From Rhea pennata (taxonomy: Eukaryota > Chordata > Aves > Rheiformes > Rheidae): a DNA stretch of 64,000 nucleotides. The stretch is taken from the NCBI RefSeq assembly GCF_028389875.1, contig NC_084687.1, positions 7,104,157 to 7,168,156 on the forward strand, given 5' to 3'. Positions 1-22,087 of the stretch are shown here, in pieces (the stretch's first letter is position 1; the number at the start of each line of letters is the position of its first letter). Below the pieces are notes generated by a model, which saw only the letters and a list, made by a program, of their open reading frames with translations, made no database searches and had not been told where the DNA came from. A program made the position numbers and the translations under genes.

Positions 1-3000
1 CCGCGGTTCGCCCTCTCCTTCCACCACGGTTGGCACCAAGGAGGCTTCGGGGCGAGATAAACTGCCCCGTGTGGGGGCAGAACTGGAGTAAGAACTGAGC
101 GAACGTGAGCAGCGAACAGGGCACGGGGCGGTGGCGAGAGCGGCCGGAGACGACCTCGCTGCCGGGCTTCTCCCCGCCGCGCTGCCAGCGGGAAAGGTGG
201 GTGCGCGTGCGGTGACGGCAGCCCCGGCTTGGGGCTGGGAGAACGAGATCTTCTAGGGAGAAGGGGCGAGAGCGGGCGCTTCCCTGGGGCTTTCTAACGA
301 GCTCCGTGCCGGGGAGCCCGGCGCCCGGATCGCGGCGCGGGTGCCGGGTGGCCCCACTCTCTGGCACCTGCTGCTTTCCTCTGGCTCTCGGGATTGCAGC
401 AGCACCGTTGCCTCTCTCGGTTGTGCCTGAAGCTGTTTCCTCCGCTCACTCTGTGCGTGAGCCTGGCCTCGTGCACGCGTGGTCCCATGCACACGCAGCC
501 CCATGCACGCAGCGCGTGCGAGACCTGGCACGGGAGCAGCGTGCCCGCCGAGCGTGCACTGGGCGCCGCCAGCACGGCGCCTGCGCTCAGCGTGCCCGCG
601 CGGAGCTGCGGGCCGTCACGGCGTTACTCCCTGCCTGCGTAAACCCTGCGTTTCCCCTTGAAAACACTCATTTACCTGCTGAGTTAGGCTGAGTTGAATG
701 TTCTTAATACGAGTCGGGGGCCGCTGCTGCTTTCTCCCTTCACCCTGTGTCCCTTTGCACTTCCTGTGGCTTTTTATCAGTTTGGTGGTTATTTTTAGTA
801 GGAGTTTGCCCTAGGGCAAGTAAAAGAAACACAGTGTTTATTCTTAGGAAAGAAGCAAATGCAGTTAGTGCGGGTTGCAAGCAGGCTCCTGGGAGGCAGA
901 GCGGCCGCGCGGCGCCGAGCAGCATCCGGGCGGCGTCGAGCACCAAGGGTTTCGCGCTTCGGTTTTGAGCGCGGGAGCGCGGGCCAGGCTGGTGGCCGTG
1001 CCGGCGTTCGCCTTTAGGGCGAGGGAAGGGGCAAAGCGACGCTGGGGCGCGGAGCGGCCGCGCTGCCCCGACTGGAGCCCCTGCCGAGCGCCTGCCCTCT
1101 GCTCGGCCGTCGGCCGGGGGCAGGAGAGGGAGAGTGTGGGAGACCTTCCTCCTTCGGCTGCTTTAACTCTATAATTAAGCTGAACGAGAGGCTCTGAGCT
1201 AAACCTCTGTTTCTCCTGCTGTGCTTGAGCGAACACAAAGAGGGGAAAAGGACCGAACAGACAATTAAAATGAGAAACAAAATTGCACGGAGAGGTCTGA
1301 GGAATGATTTCTCTCCCCCCCCCGACACGCTCGCCCCCAACAAGTGCCACGTGCCCTGCGTATAAAGAGCAGCTGCCTCGACTCGTCTAATCATCCCTTT
1401 GTTGCTTTATAATATTAATTAAACATTCCTCGGGGATTGTTCGCATCCTAATTAAACCAGGAGCTCACAAAAGCCCGCGAAGAAACCAAACGGGCGGATG
1501 TCGGGGGATGCGCAGCCCCGCTTTGCCAAGTGGCACGCGACAGCGGTCAGAAACCCCGGAGCAGAACCGCGGTTCAAAGCGGTTTTGACGGGCGGTGAAG
1601 ATGGGACCCTCCGAGCGGCTGTCCCGCAGCGGGAACGGCTCTCGGCTCCGGGGTTTTTGGAGGAAGAGCCATAGGAGGCGAGCGGCGGGGAAGGGGCGCG
1701 GGGCTTCTCCCCACTCCCAGCTCGCGGGAGCGAGCCGTCCTTGGCAGGAGAGCGCTGCTATTGCAGGGCCAATTAATCCGCAGCTGCTCTGAAGGGGGCT
1801 GGGGGCTGGAGAGAGCCGCGGAGCTGCTTGGAAAAGGTCCCGAAGGCCCGCGGCGGGCAGGCGGCGGCAGCTGGGAGCCGGGGCCCTGCGGGAGGGGGCA
1901 GACGGCCCGAATAAACAGCTGGGCTGCGGAGAAAGCTGCGCGGGCGCAGCCGTCGCGGGGCGGCCGCCGTAAGGGGGTTCGCAGCTCGCGGCGCGGCCGT
2001 TCCTGCGGCGGGCTCCGGCCGCCCTCTCCCCGGGGAGCGCTGAGGAGTCCTTCCCAGGGCGCTTGCGTTGCCCGGCTGCGGCGCGCAGCGACGGGGCTCT
2101 CTGCAGCGTTGCGAAGACGCGTCGCATCTAATCGCGCTCGTCACGTTAAATCGTAGCATGGCAAAAAGCCTGCGCCCCCGCTGGGAGCACGACCCCCGTG
2201 GAGATCTGGGGGAATCTGCCTTTGACGTGTTGCGGGAGCGACGGGTCGCTCCAGCGTGGAAAGGGCACGAGTACGCGCTGAGCGACTCCCGCTCCTGGCA
2301 GCCCTCCGGGGCCCTGAGAAGGGATTGCAGCCGAGGCCTGGAAGCGGTTTGTTTCGGCAAAGGGAGGCCCTTGGTGCCGAGCAGCCCCCCGCGGTGCGCT
2401 CGTCTCGATGGCGAGCGCCACTGCTCTGCTCTGAGTCGTCCCTTCCACCCCGGGCCGCGTCGCCGTGCCGCCGGTTCGGTTCCCCGACCGACGGGGCAGC
2501 GTCTAGCCGTGCGCGCGCGCCCGCTGCTGCTGCGCCGGGGCGTCCCGTGCCGCGCGGAGGGTGAGGAGACCTGGCCCGCGGCGCCCCTCCGCGCGGTCCC
2601 CTGTTGCGCCGGCCAGCTGCGATGAGTTGGTCTGAGCTCTCCGTATTTGTAAGAAACTGCAGGTTTTGCTGCTTTACAGGCAGGATAAGTGGTTTGTCCT
2701 ACTCATCTCTAGAGTAGTTTAGAGGCCTCCTAAAACCTCTCTGGAAGGAAGACTTTTGCTTGGCTTTCCCCAGCGACACCTTCCCGAGGTTCTTTTTGTA
2801 GCTGCAGGTGCAGCGATCCTTCTCACTCATCCTAGGAACACCTTAGAAAAGCAAATAACACACAAATTCTGCGAAAGGTTCAGGTACTCTTGCTCACAGC
2901 ACTGCTGACATCAACAAGGTGTTTCAAAACCACGTGAGCAGTCAGCAGAAGGATCCGCTCTTGAATTCTTTTAAATCCAGAGGACCCGATCTGGCCTTTC

Positions 3001-6000
3001 TATACACACAGGAAATTCAGCGTACAGGAAACTCGGTATAAAAACGAACATGAGTAATTTCCACCCGATTAGCATGACTGCGTTCAGAGCAGGCTGCTGC
3101 CCGCGGAAGCGCCTGCCTGGCTGCCGTTGGGTGCTCGCTGTCGACAACGGGTCAGGATGGGGAACACGTGCAGAGGCCACTTGGAAGAGCTGCAGCTACT
3201 GACCCCAGGACAGGCCTGCGTGAAAGCAAGCTCGCGGGAGGAGCTGCTGGCTTCTCTGAGGTCTGCTCTGCCCCTTCGTGTATTAACACGTCCTCCACGT
3301 GATCCGGGGTCAAGTGTTTTGCAGCCCTCAGGTGGGGAACGTGCTGGTTCTGCAAGGACGCTCGCGGTGGCTTTGGCGCAGCGGCTGCAGCCCCCGGCAG
3401 CAGGGCTGGACGGACGTCGTGTGGCTGCTGGAGGGACCGGGTCCCCGGGGCACACAGCTGCCTGCACCAGCCAGTGCCGGAGGGTCGGTGGGACGGACTC
3501 TGCCCCATCGTCGCTGGGTTTACAGACGTCTCAGGGAGCTTGCTCCATGCCGGGTTGCAACACCGCCGCAACCTCTGCTCGCACTGCAGCTAAAACTGCT
3601 TCTGACCGAGAAGCCAGCAAGGGACCTCGTGTCATGCTGGCCATCGGGGGAGACCTGATGCTGCAACGCCTCCAGTCTGGACCAGAGGCGACAGATATTC
3701 TGCAGTACTTTGCTCTCTTGAGAGGTCCGTCAAGCCTGTTAGTAACTTCCTCTGTCCCCAGAAGGTTGTAAGGGACCAGAGCGCAGCAGAAGCGATGCCA
3801 AGGGGCCGGGAATGAGCCATCGGCAGGGCACGTTCTCCTTGGCAAACCTGGCTAGGGAGAAAGCAACGGCTCTGCTGGGCAGCGGCTCGTCCCGGCGCCA
3901 GGGTCGTTCCCTGGCGGTCGCCGCCGGCGTACGGCTTCGGGAGGGAGCGCGCTCTACTCCTGCAGTCCGGGAGCCAACCTCTGCCTCTGCAGGGGTTGTC
4001 ACGGGCAGAGCAAAGGCGCTAATTAAACCTGACGGAAAGTCACGTTCGTTATCTCTAGCTTCCAAATGTCACGTCACCAGCAACAGCCAGGAGCTACGGA
4101 TGTGGTGCAGCCCCCCGGGAACGTCCAGCCTGGACCACCGGCTTGTTCCCTTAACGAGGGAGCAGACCTGGCTCTCCTAATTGCCCGGGCAGTGGGATCA
4201 TCACAGCCCCTCTGGCAGTGCAGTTGTGCCCCCCCAAACTGCCCCCTCTTCCGCACCTGGGCATCGGAGGCTGCTAAAATCTTGTTTCGGGGGGTTCCTG
4301 GGAACCGTTTCTCAATTAGCGAGGGCACGGGGAAACCACGGGAAGGGGAGATGCCCCCTCTTTCTGCAGCAGACACGCGGTTTGGCGTTTAGAAACGCTG
4401 CTTGAAGGAGCAGGACAGCTTCTGCTGGCGGCCAATAACGCGAGGAAGGCGAGGGGAGATGCGCTGGGGCGCCTGGGACAACGCTGGGCTCTGAACAAGC
4501 TGCTGCTCTTCCAGCAACGAGGCAGCAATCGGTTTCTTCCTTGCCAGACTCGCTTTGAGGGGAAACGTATTGATTTGTGGAGTTTCCGGTCAGAAAGGTT
4601 GGGTTAGTTAAGTGCGTCACCGTTGATGTTTAGCTGGGTAGATGAAAATGTGGTGAGGAAGGGCAAGCGCTGGCCGGGGCAGGCCTTCGGCAAGCTCCCG
4701 CTGTCGCGGCGCGTGGCCGAGGCCGTCGCCTGGGCTCTCGCCCTCCCTGGAGCGTGAACACAACCTGCGTCCGACAGGGCAGCGACCTTGCGTTTTCCTT
4801 TCTTTTTGCCCAGCGTTAGCCTGAGAAGCCCCATCTCGTTGCCAGAGGAATAAGCTGTGAAATAGTTTGGAAAATAAAGACTTTTTAATCGCAGGCACGC
4901 CTGTGAGGCCATCTGGCCGGAGGGAAACGTGTTGCTGGCGTTGGCCCGGGCTGCAGAGGGGAAGCCCGGAGAGGCTGGGTGAAGAGCAGCTCCCGCAGAA
5001 GCACGCTGCTGACGTTGACGGCCCGATCCCGGCTGCGCGTTGGGAGCCGCGGGCCCGACGGAGCGCCTCTCCGTGTCGTCGTGCCGGATCCGCTCGCTGG
5101 CGTTAGGAGGGAGGACGGCAGGGCAGGAGCTCTCAGCGCCGTCTGCAAGCGTCGTGCCGTGGGGGCTGCTGCGGTTTCCTCGAGGCGTTCGTCCGCGGCG
5201 AGGAAGGGCTGAGCAGATTCCTTCTTCCATCCCCCCCCCAGGCTCTGGTTTGTTCTTTATTTTTACGCAGATGACTGGCCCTGTATCTTCCTTCTGCTAA
5301 AATGCCGAATGCATAAGCGGGTCCCTGCCCGCGGTGCGTCTCTCCGCCCGCGGCAGGCGCGCTCGGAGGGGAGGCGACGGGCCCCAGGGCCGGGAGCGCT
5401 GGAGCCCGCGGCAGGCGCGCGCTGCGCGGAGGTCGCTACGTGACCCGTGGTTTTTTCCAAGGAGGACCGATGGATGCGGACCGTGAGTTTGAGCAGCCGG
5501 TCGCAGCCAGCGGCCAAAAAAACCTTCAAGGGATGCATGCAAGGAAAATGATGAATTACTGAAGAAACGTCCTCTAAGCCGGGGGGTACCTTGTTCCCCC
5601 CTCTTGGAGCAGAGGCTCCTGCAGGAGGTGTTTAGCCATGGGCAGAACCGGCATCTGGGAATAACCGTCTTCTGTTGGGCGCAAACAGCAGGTGCACAGT
5701 GAATAGGAGCTTTCTTGCCCCCTCTAATAGTCCCTGGTATTTGAATGGATGTTACTGGTGTCAAATTAACTGCAGCGCACTTGATCCGATCTGCACTTAA
5801 CACAGCCCAAGAATAGAAATTTCTATAAATCTGAATACCTCAGCTTCATTTGTCGTTGCTCCCCTCCACGGGGCACGTTCATGGGGGAATGAGTTGTATA
5901 ATCATGGTACTGTGTTTGGTATTAACCGCTCCTATCAAAGATGCAGAACACAGCTAGGGCCTCATTAAAGACAGTCATTGGGCTAATTAGGTAGGTTTCG

Positions 6001-7250
6001 TACTTAATGGAGAGCTGTCTCGTGGCAGTTTCATGGAAACGAGAGGAGCAAAAGATATTATCGTTTTAGGAAAAGTCTCTGGAGAAGCGAAATGGTCATG
6101 CGCAAACGCAGCCCAGATCCCTGAGCAGGTCCTGCTCTGGAGCCAACACGAAGCAAGCCCGGGAGCCCCGCGGGCCCCAGCCCGGCCGAGCAGGGCCCGT
6201 CCCTGCGCCGAGGGGAAGGGAAGGGAAGGGCCGCCGCGCGCCGGCCGGGAAGCAAGGGAAATTAGGCTGTCGGCGCGGGGAAAAGCTGGGGCTCTGCTTT
6301 GTGCTACTGCGCTTTCCCCTGTTCGTGAATCCCACAGAAAGGGTTGGTGGGAGCTGGAATGGCCCATTTGTGACACACAGGATGAACTACTGATAAAAGA
6401 AAAAAATCCTGTAGAAACAGCCTTTAGAAAAATGAGGAGGAGAGAAAACAACTGGACCTAAATCCTGTGTGGAGGAAAAACAAAACCTTGCTTGCAACTT
6501 GGGTTCCTGAAAAAGTGCTGAGCACAGCAGCCAGATGCTGACCCACTCTCCTCTCCTTCTATGGGCACAAGCAGGGCTTGCTTTGCGCCTATATTTAATT
6601 TCCAAGAAAAAAAATTCTCTCTTCATGCCTCTGCTCCACTGGCCTCTCTGCCTTGGGAAGTTAAAACAGGAATAGAATTGCATATATATATATTTAAAAA
6701 AAATAGTGTGTGCACACAAGCCTTTCCTAAACTTGGAGTGAGCTGAACAGGTTTTTGCAACATAACACTGTGCTGTTTGCATGAACCATCTGGTTGGAAT
6801 CAGAGCTGATGGGAACGTGGGGCAGCCCCCGACGGGGGATGTCTCCCCCTTGCTCGGCACAAGCGGTAACCGGAGCACGCGCAGGCGAGGGAGCATCCGG
6901 GCGCCGACGTCTGGCCGGGCAGAGAGCCGTGCTCCCCTCGCGACACGACCCGTCCTCGGGCTGCGGCCGCCCCTGCTGCGCTTCCACGGCTCCCTTCTGC
7001 AGGACCGGGCGAGCGTGGCCCTTCCCTCCCCAGTTTCTCACTCAAACCCTTCCCTGGCCGCCTCCGCTGCCCGCGACTTCTGCAGAGCCGCAGCGACGGG
7101 CTGCAGCCAACGAGCTAAACGCTGTTGGCTCGGTCTGCTTTTCATGGCAGACACCGGTCCAGAAGCTTCTACATTTGAGAAAATACTGCTGGGACTGAAA
7201 GGGGCTTTTTCACAATTGCCACCATTATAGAGACTGTGCGACACCACATC
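1..7250. other. CpG-rich non-coding block downstream of INKA2
   Basis: This stretch has no coding exon that I can support. It is unusually rich in CG dinucleotides and GC, by eye at about 1-660, 890-1140, 1480-2620, 3060-5560 and 6090-7120, with short AT-rich interruptions at about 1170-1460, 2640-3060 and 5780-6080. Long open frames occur on both strands, which is expected in stop-poor GC-rich DNA; none shows a recognisable domain or a consistent splice structure. In human, from memory, the neighbour on this side is the 3' end of RAP1A, but no RAP1A coding sequence was found here. The block may hold CpG-island promoters of a non-coding RNA or distal regulatory DNA, which is inference. Confidence 0.6.
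1340..1470. promoter_or_regulatory. Candidate promoter/enhancer module in an AT-rich pocket
   Basis: A palindromic E-box CACGTG (1348-1353), a TATAAAG (1361-1367) and a CAGCTG E-box (1370-1375) lie within 30 bases. They are followed by a SOX-like CCTTTGTTG, an ATTAATTAAAC homeodomain-type site and a TEAD-like CATTCC. The pocket is AT-rich inside very GC-rich DNA, a texture often seen in conserved non-coding elements. No transcript start is visible, so a regulatory role is inferred from motif clustering only. Confidence 0.25.
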
Positions 7251-7265
7251 CAGGACTGACGTCAC

Positions 7266-7271
7266 TTTATT
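7266..7271 (-). terminator. INKA2: INKA2 polyadenylation signal (candidate)
   Basis: AATAAA reads on the minus strand (TTTATT on the given strand), about 835 bases after the INKA2 stop codon. About 15-30 bases further on the minus strand lies a G/U-rich stretch, TGGATGTGGTGTCG, as expected of a downstream element. A longer alternative 3' UTR is possible; another AATAAA on the same strand lies near 5255-5261. Confidence 0.5.
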
Positions 7272-8104
7272 TGCAACTCTTAGAGAGCTCAACACTGAAG
7301 AACTTTGTTCTTTCAAGACTAAATTTGTACACAACAGCATACAAGAAACAACAACGATAAAGGTCTGTTGCAGCTTCATGTCTCAGTGCGACATCTGGGG
7401 TTCAGGCCATGGAAGGGGGAAGCCAAACCGGCAGGGAATTTCTGAATATCACAAAATTCAGTGAAAGGAGCGTTATGCTCCAGGTGTGGACCAGCTTGGG
7501 GAAGGAGGGGTGCTGTCAGCGCAACGGAGAGGCAGTTTAGCAAAAAGAAGAATAGCTGAAATTCAACAAAACTGGGGTTCAACACCTGCAATTAGCAATC
7601 ATTCAAGTACTGCAGTCTTATAAATTTGTATTTGTTTTTCTTTCAATTTAAATAACAAGTGCTTCAAGGTCAATATCTGAATTGCCTGTTTTGTAATCCA
7701 ATTTTAAGTGCACATCAGTAGGAATATGTTTTAAAAAATTATATATATATATATATATCTGAACACACATACACACACACGCACACACAGTGAATTTTAT
7801 GTGCTGCAGCTCACAGCTGGTAGCACCAAGGCCCTAAAAGCTGCCAAAGATGCTGGTGATTTTTGCAAGCATCAGCCCAGCCAGCCCCTACAGCCGGGGC
7901 TGCCAGCAGCTGCTCCGACTGCCCCCGAGGTGCTGTTCTCCGGAAAAACACTGCTTGCAGGCAGCCGATGCCCACAGCATGTTTCACAGGAAGACCTCAG
8001 TCCAGGTCAAGAGCTTGGGGGAGTCCTGAAGAGCGGTGCGTGGCCTCCAGCTCATTTCCAGCATGAAATAGAAGTGTTTGGCAGAGCAGTGGGCACTGCC
8101 CAAC
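7272..8104 (-). other. INKA2: INKA2 3' untranslated region (inferred)
   Basis: This is the stretch between the INKA2 stop codon and the first AATAAA on the same strand. No open frame of note lies in it. It carries a mixed TA/CA dinucleotide microsatellite, which in the mRNA would read as a GU-rich tract followed by an AU-repeat. The extent is inferred from the polyadenylation signal. Confidence 0.5.
7737..7792. repeat. Compound (AT)n-(AC)n microsatellite
   Basis: An uninterrupted TA run of about 10 units at 7740-7759 is followed by an imperfect CA run to about 7790. It lies within the inferred INKA2 3' UTR and is likely to be length-polymorphic. Confidence 0.9.
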
Positions 8105-18637
<10,533 letters not shown>

Positions 18638-19850
18638 GGCCGGGCTCCGCTCCGCTCCGCTCCGCGCGGCGCTGCGGGGCGGCGCTGCGGGAGGGAGCGA
18701 GGGAGGGAGCGAGGGAGGGGAGCGGGGCGCCGCGCCCGCCCCGGCCCGCCCGCGCCCGCCGCTGCCTGCGCGGGGCCGCGCGGCGCGGGGGCGGCTCCGC
18801 GCGGCGCCCCGGCTGCTGCGGGCGGACCCCGCGGAGCGGCGGCGGCCGAGGCCGCCCCCGGCCCGAGGGACCGCGCGGCAAACGGCGCGGCTGGGGCTGC
18901 CGGGCCCGCGCCGCCTCCCCGGGACCAGGCGCGGTGCGGGGTGCGGGGTGCGCTCTGCCTGCCACCGCCGGACTCCCGGCCTGCGAACCGCTGCGAGAGC
19001 ATCGCCGGCCGGGACACGTCCGCCGGCACGGCCGCACCGGGCCCGGCGCGTGTGCATGGCGTTGCTCTTTGTCCGAGGAGAGGACTTGGATGTTTGAAAC
19101 TAGAGAGAACTTCGCTGGTTTAGTTTAAAGCAGGAGAGAAGTTTGGTGTTTTAAGTTTGTCCTGATCGAGATTCTGCAGTTTGGTCCGGGCAGGCAGAAA
19201 CCCCCAACAAAAGCACGGATTAACCTACATGTTCTAGGCCTTAATCACAACAAATTGCAAAGCCCTCCGATTGTGGATTTTTTTTTCCTATTTCGTTTTA
19301 ACTAGAGGCTGGATAGCTGAGTAAAGGAGTATCGCTACTACATCAAATGGCAGTTTATTAACAGTTAGGAATGTTGCAGTTTTCCACTGTAAGGTGTCAG
19401 TAGGCTTAACATCACACATAAGCATATGATTTTGGCTTTCTTTCAAGGAATGGTCCTACAATCAAAATGCCTTTTGTCAGGAACAGCACATGCTCAGAGA
19501 GCCACAAGAAACAGGTGTTGAAACTTCTCAGCATGGATTTATTTTCAGAACAGCAGTTTTTTCCTCACTCAGTTTTATGAGCAGTGTTTCAGCCTTTAGT
19601 ATGCCTCAAATCGTTGAAGTAAAGACAGACAGTTGAAACTTTCTGCATAGGAGTTGGACATTATTGGTGCTACAAATGCACTTGTCTAAGGGTAATATTT
19701 TTTAACTCAGATTAACAACCTCTGATATTGCTCATTACCACAAGAAATCAGATGGACACATGAACTAGGAAAAAATAAAAGCCCTTCTGTACCATCAGGC
19801 TTTATAATAGGACTGAATTTGAAAGGATTTGAATTTTTCGGTATGTTTCT

Positions 19851-19909
19851 CATCCATCCATCTATCAACCCATCCATCTTTCTCTCTATCTATTTATCTA
19901 TCTCACTGT
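19851..19909. repeat. Degenerate (ATCC/ATCT)n microsatellite
   Basis: Imperfect ATCC units pass into ATCT units (CATCCATCCATCTATC, then CTATCTATTTATCTATC). It is an old tetranucleotide repeat with many interruptions. Confidence 0.8.
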
Positions 19910-22063
19910 CATCTTATGTACAAAACACATTCTTCAGATGAAAAATGCTGAGTCCCCTATAGTGGGTTATCAAGAGCACAGTTTGATACTTGGTTAAGTT
20001 GATCCCCAATGGTAAAGAATTTGATAGAATGAGAATCTGCATTTTCAGATTTGCAAAGAAAAAACTAATTGCTTGCTCTCAGCTGTAAATTTGAATATTG
20101 ACTAAAATCTTTTCATTTTCAGGCCTTTATTTTTTGAAGAAAAACTTTCTTTTACTGTTAGTAATGGGTGTTTGGTTGTTCATTTGTGGAAACCAACCTT
20201 GGTATTTGTCAATACTAACTTTCCTGTCAAAATCCAATTTAAATCAGAAATTTGTTATCTGGCTCTTCATGTATACTTGGGAAATGTTCTAGAGTTAATA
20301 TTCATTTGTCCTTCCAGCATCCCTTTTATTATTGGTCAAAATTTACTGTCTCTTTACTTGTTTCAGAATTTCCATTTCCTATCTGTTACGGGAGCGTGAA
20401 AGTTGCATCTCTTTCCAAGGATCTGTAGAACTTCGGGCAGTAAACGTAGTAACGTATTGAAGAAATGACCTTATCAAAAAGTGAATCATTTCCAACAGGC
20501 TATGCTATGATGTGAGCGGGATACCTGCTGATCTTGAGTTGCTTTTAAAGTCTAAACCAAGAACTGGCCAAGCTATAAACTTTTTCTTGAAATCTGTTTG
20601 TTTTTGTTGGCCAGTTGGATGTTCCCCATGGACCTGTTCAGGTCAGGGTATGTATTTCCCCAGCCTACCCAAGCATATCAAGTATCATATGGCAGGTTTG
20701 AACAGCCAGTCAGTAGTAAAAAAATCAGAAAGATGGCATCATGTGGAGAAGACAAGCTGAAAAGCCTGCCTCTGACAATTATTAATGGGACACTGAATGA
20801 CCTAATTTTTCTTTTCCTGTGCCTCATACAAGGATTTGTTTTCAAGAAAAGCCACAGTTTCAGACTGTAAGTTTCTGTATTGTTTGGGTGAATCAAGAAC
20901 TTTATTTCTTTTCTTTCCCAGGTACCATTTTTTAATAATTTATTGTCTATTATCTCTGTTTTATAAAGTAACATTTAAGTACTAGCCCTTCTTCCTTATG
21001 GCTTGTCACCATAGCTAAAACACACTGGCCTTTTCTCTTTGCATTTGTAATACGTGGGTTTAGGTTCAGCTGCACTGAGCTGAGCAGTGACTGTACGCTT
21101 AACTTATCTGAGCCAGTTCTGAAAACAATAGCATTTTCAGGTGCTCTTTTACATTTGATGTGGAATAGACTGAGAATGCGCATCAAGAGGGACTTCTATC
21201 CTCCCAGGGTTGCCACGTCTAGACAAAGTTGACTGTTACTGAGTACTATGGTTTTGGCATCTTGAAAACCTGCATGAAATCAGACCACGGATTAGCCTGT
21301 GCACAGGATGCTCTCCCCAGGGTTTTCTTTATAATTCCTTTCTTTAGAAATCATGTTCTTCCTGAATTTGTTTTAACTGATACTTGTCACTTGTGCTTTG
21401 AATATTCTAATACAAAAAGATACATGTGGTTATTTGAAGCATTAAGTCTTTGTTAAACAATATTATTTTGTCCAGCATGTATAGCATTCAGGAGGCCAAC
21501 TTCAGATTTACATGGCAATTGGCAATTGCGGTGTCCCAGAGAGCTCCTGCAACATTTGCGAGACAATGAACCGTGTGATCTGCCAGTGCACGAACAGCGA
21601 GAAGTTTTTAGCCTCTGGTTGGCTTCTGTTTATGGCTGTTGGTTTAATCAGTTTTTCAACATCAGGTTTTGCTCCTGTCCAATGAGGCTGACAAAGGAGT
21701 TTACAAGTGTGGAATAAAGGAAAGACCTGAACATTCATGTGCTCAAAACTACTGAGACCTTGCAAGAGAAGAGAAAATTTTGATTTTCTTTTTTTTTCTC
21801 AGTAGACTTTCCCCATTAAGCAACATTTTTCTCTTCTGCTTAGAGAACTGGTTCAAAGCAATAGTGACACTTCATGCCAGGCCCTCCACTCCCTTCCATT
21901 TTATACTCCCTCTGCAGTGGTGTAAATGATGAGCAGATGGTGCAGTGCAATGGAAAATCAGGTTTCTGAGAAAAAGAGTTGAGAATAAAAATTCCTTTAA
22001 GCAGAAACCTACATGGCTTATTTCAACATAAAATGAAAAACGGAGACCTTTGGGCAAAAAATA

Positions 22064-22087
22064 GAATATGCCTTCAGAGGCATATTC
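22064..22087. repeat. Short perfect inverted repeat
   Basis: GAATATGCC and GGCATATTC form a 9-bp perfect stem around a 6-base loop (TTCAGA). The flanks do not extend the pairing. This may be chance. Confidence 0.6.

Noticed and set aside
1465-2127. A 220-codon open frame on the minus strand
   Set aside because: Arg/Pro/Ala-rich composition produced by CpG-rich sequence; overlapping frames exist in several registers.
3127-3771. A 214-codon open frame on the plus strand in the CpG-rich block
   Set aside because: No recognisable domain, no splice or promoter support, and overlapping long frames on the other strand; typical of GC-rich DNA.
1-7250. RAP1A coding exons, expected by human synteny on the left side
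   Set aside because: No Ras-family motif or Lys-rich CAAX end was visible in any frame; the gene, if present, lies outside the window.
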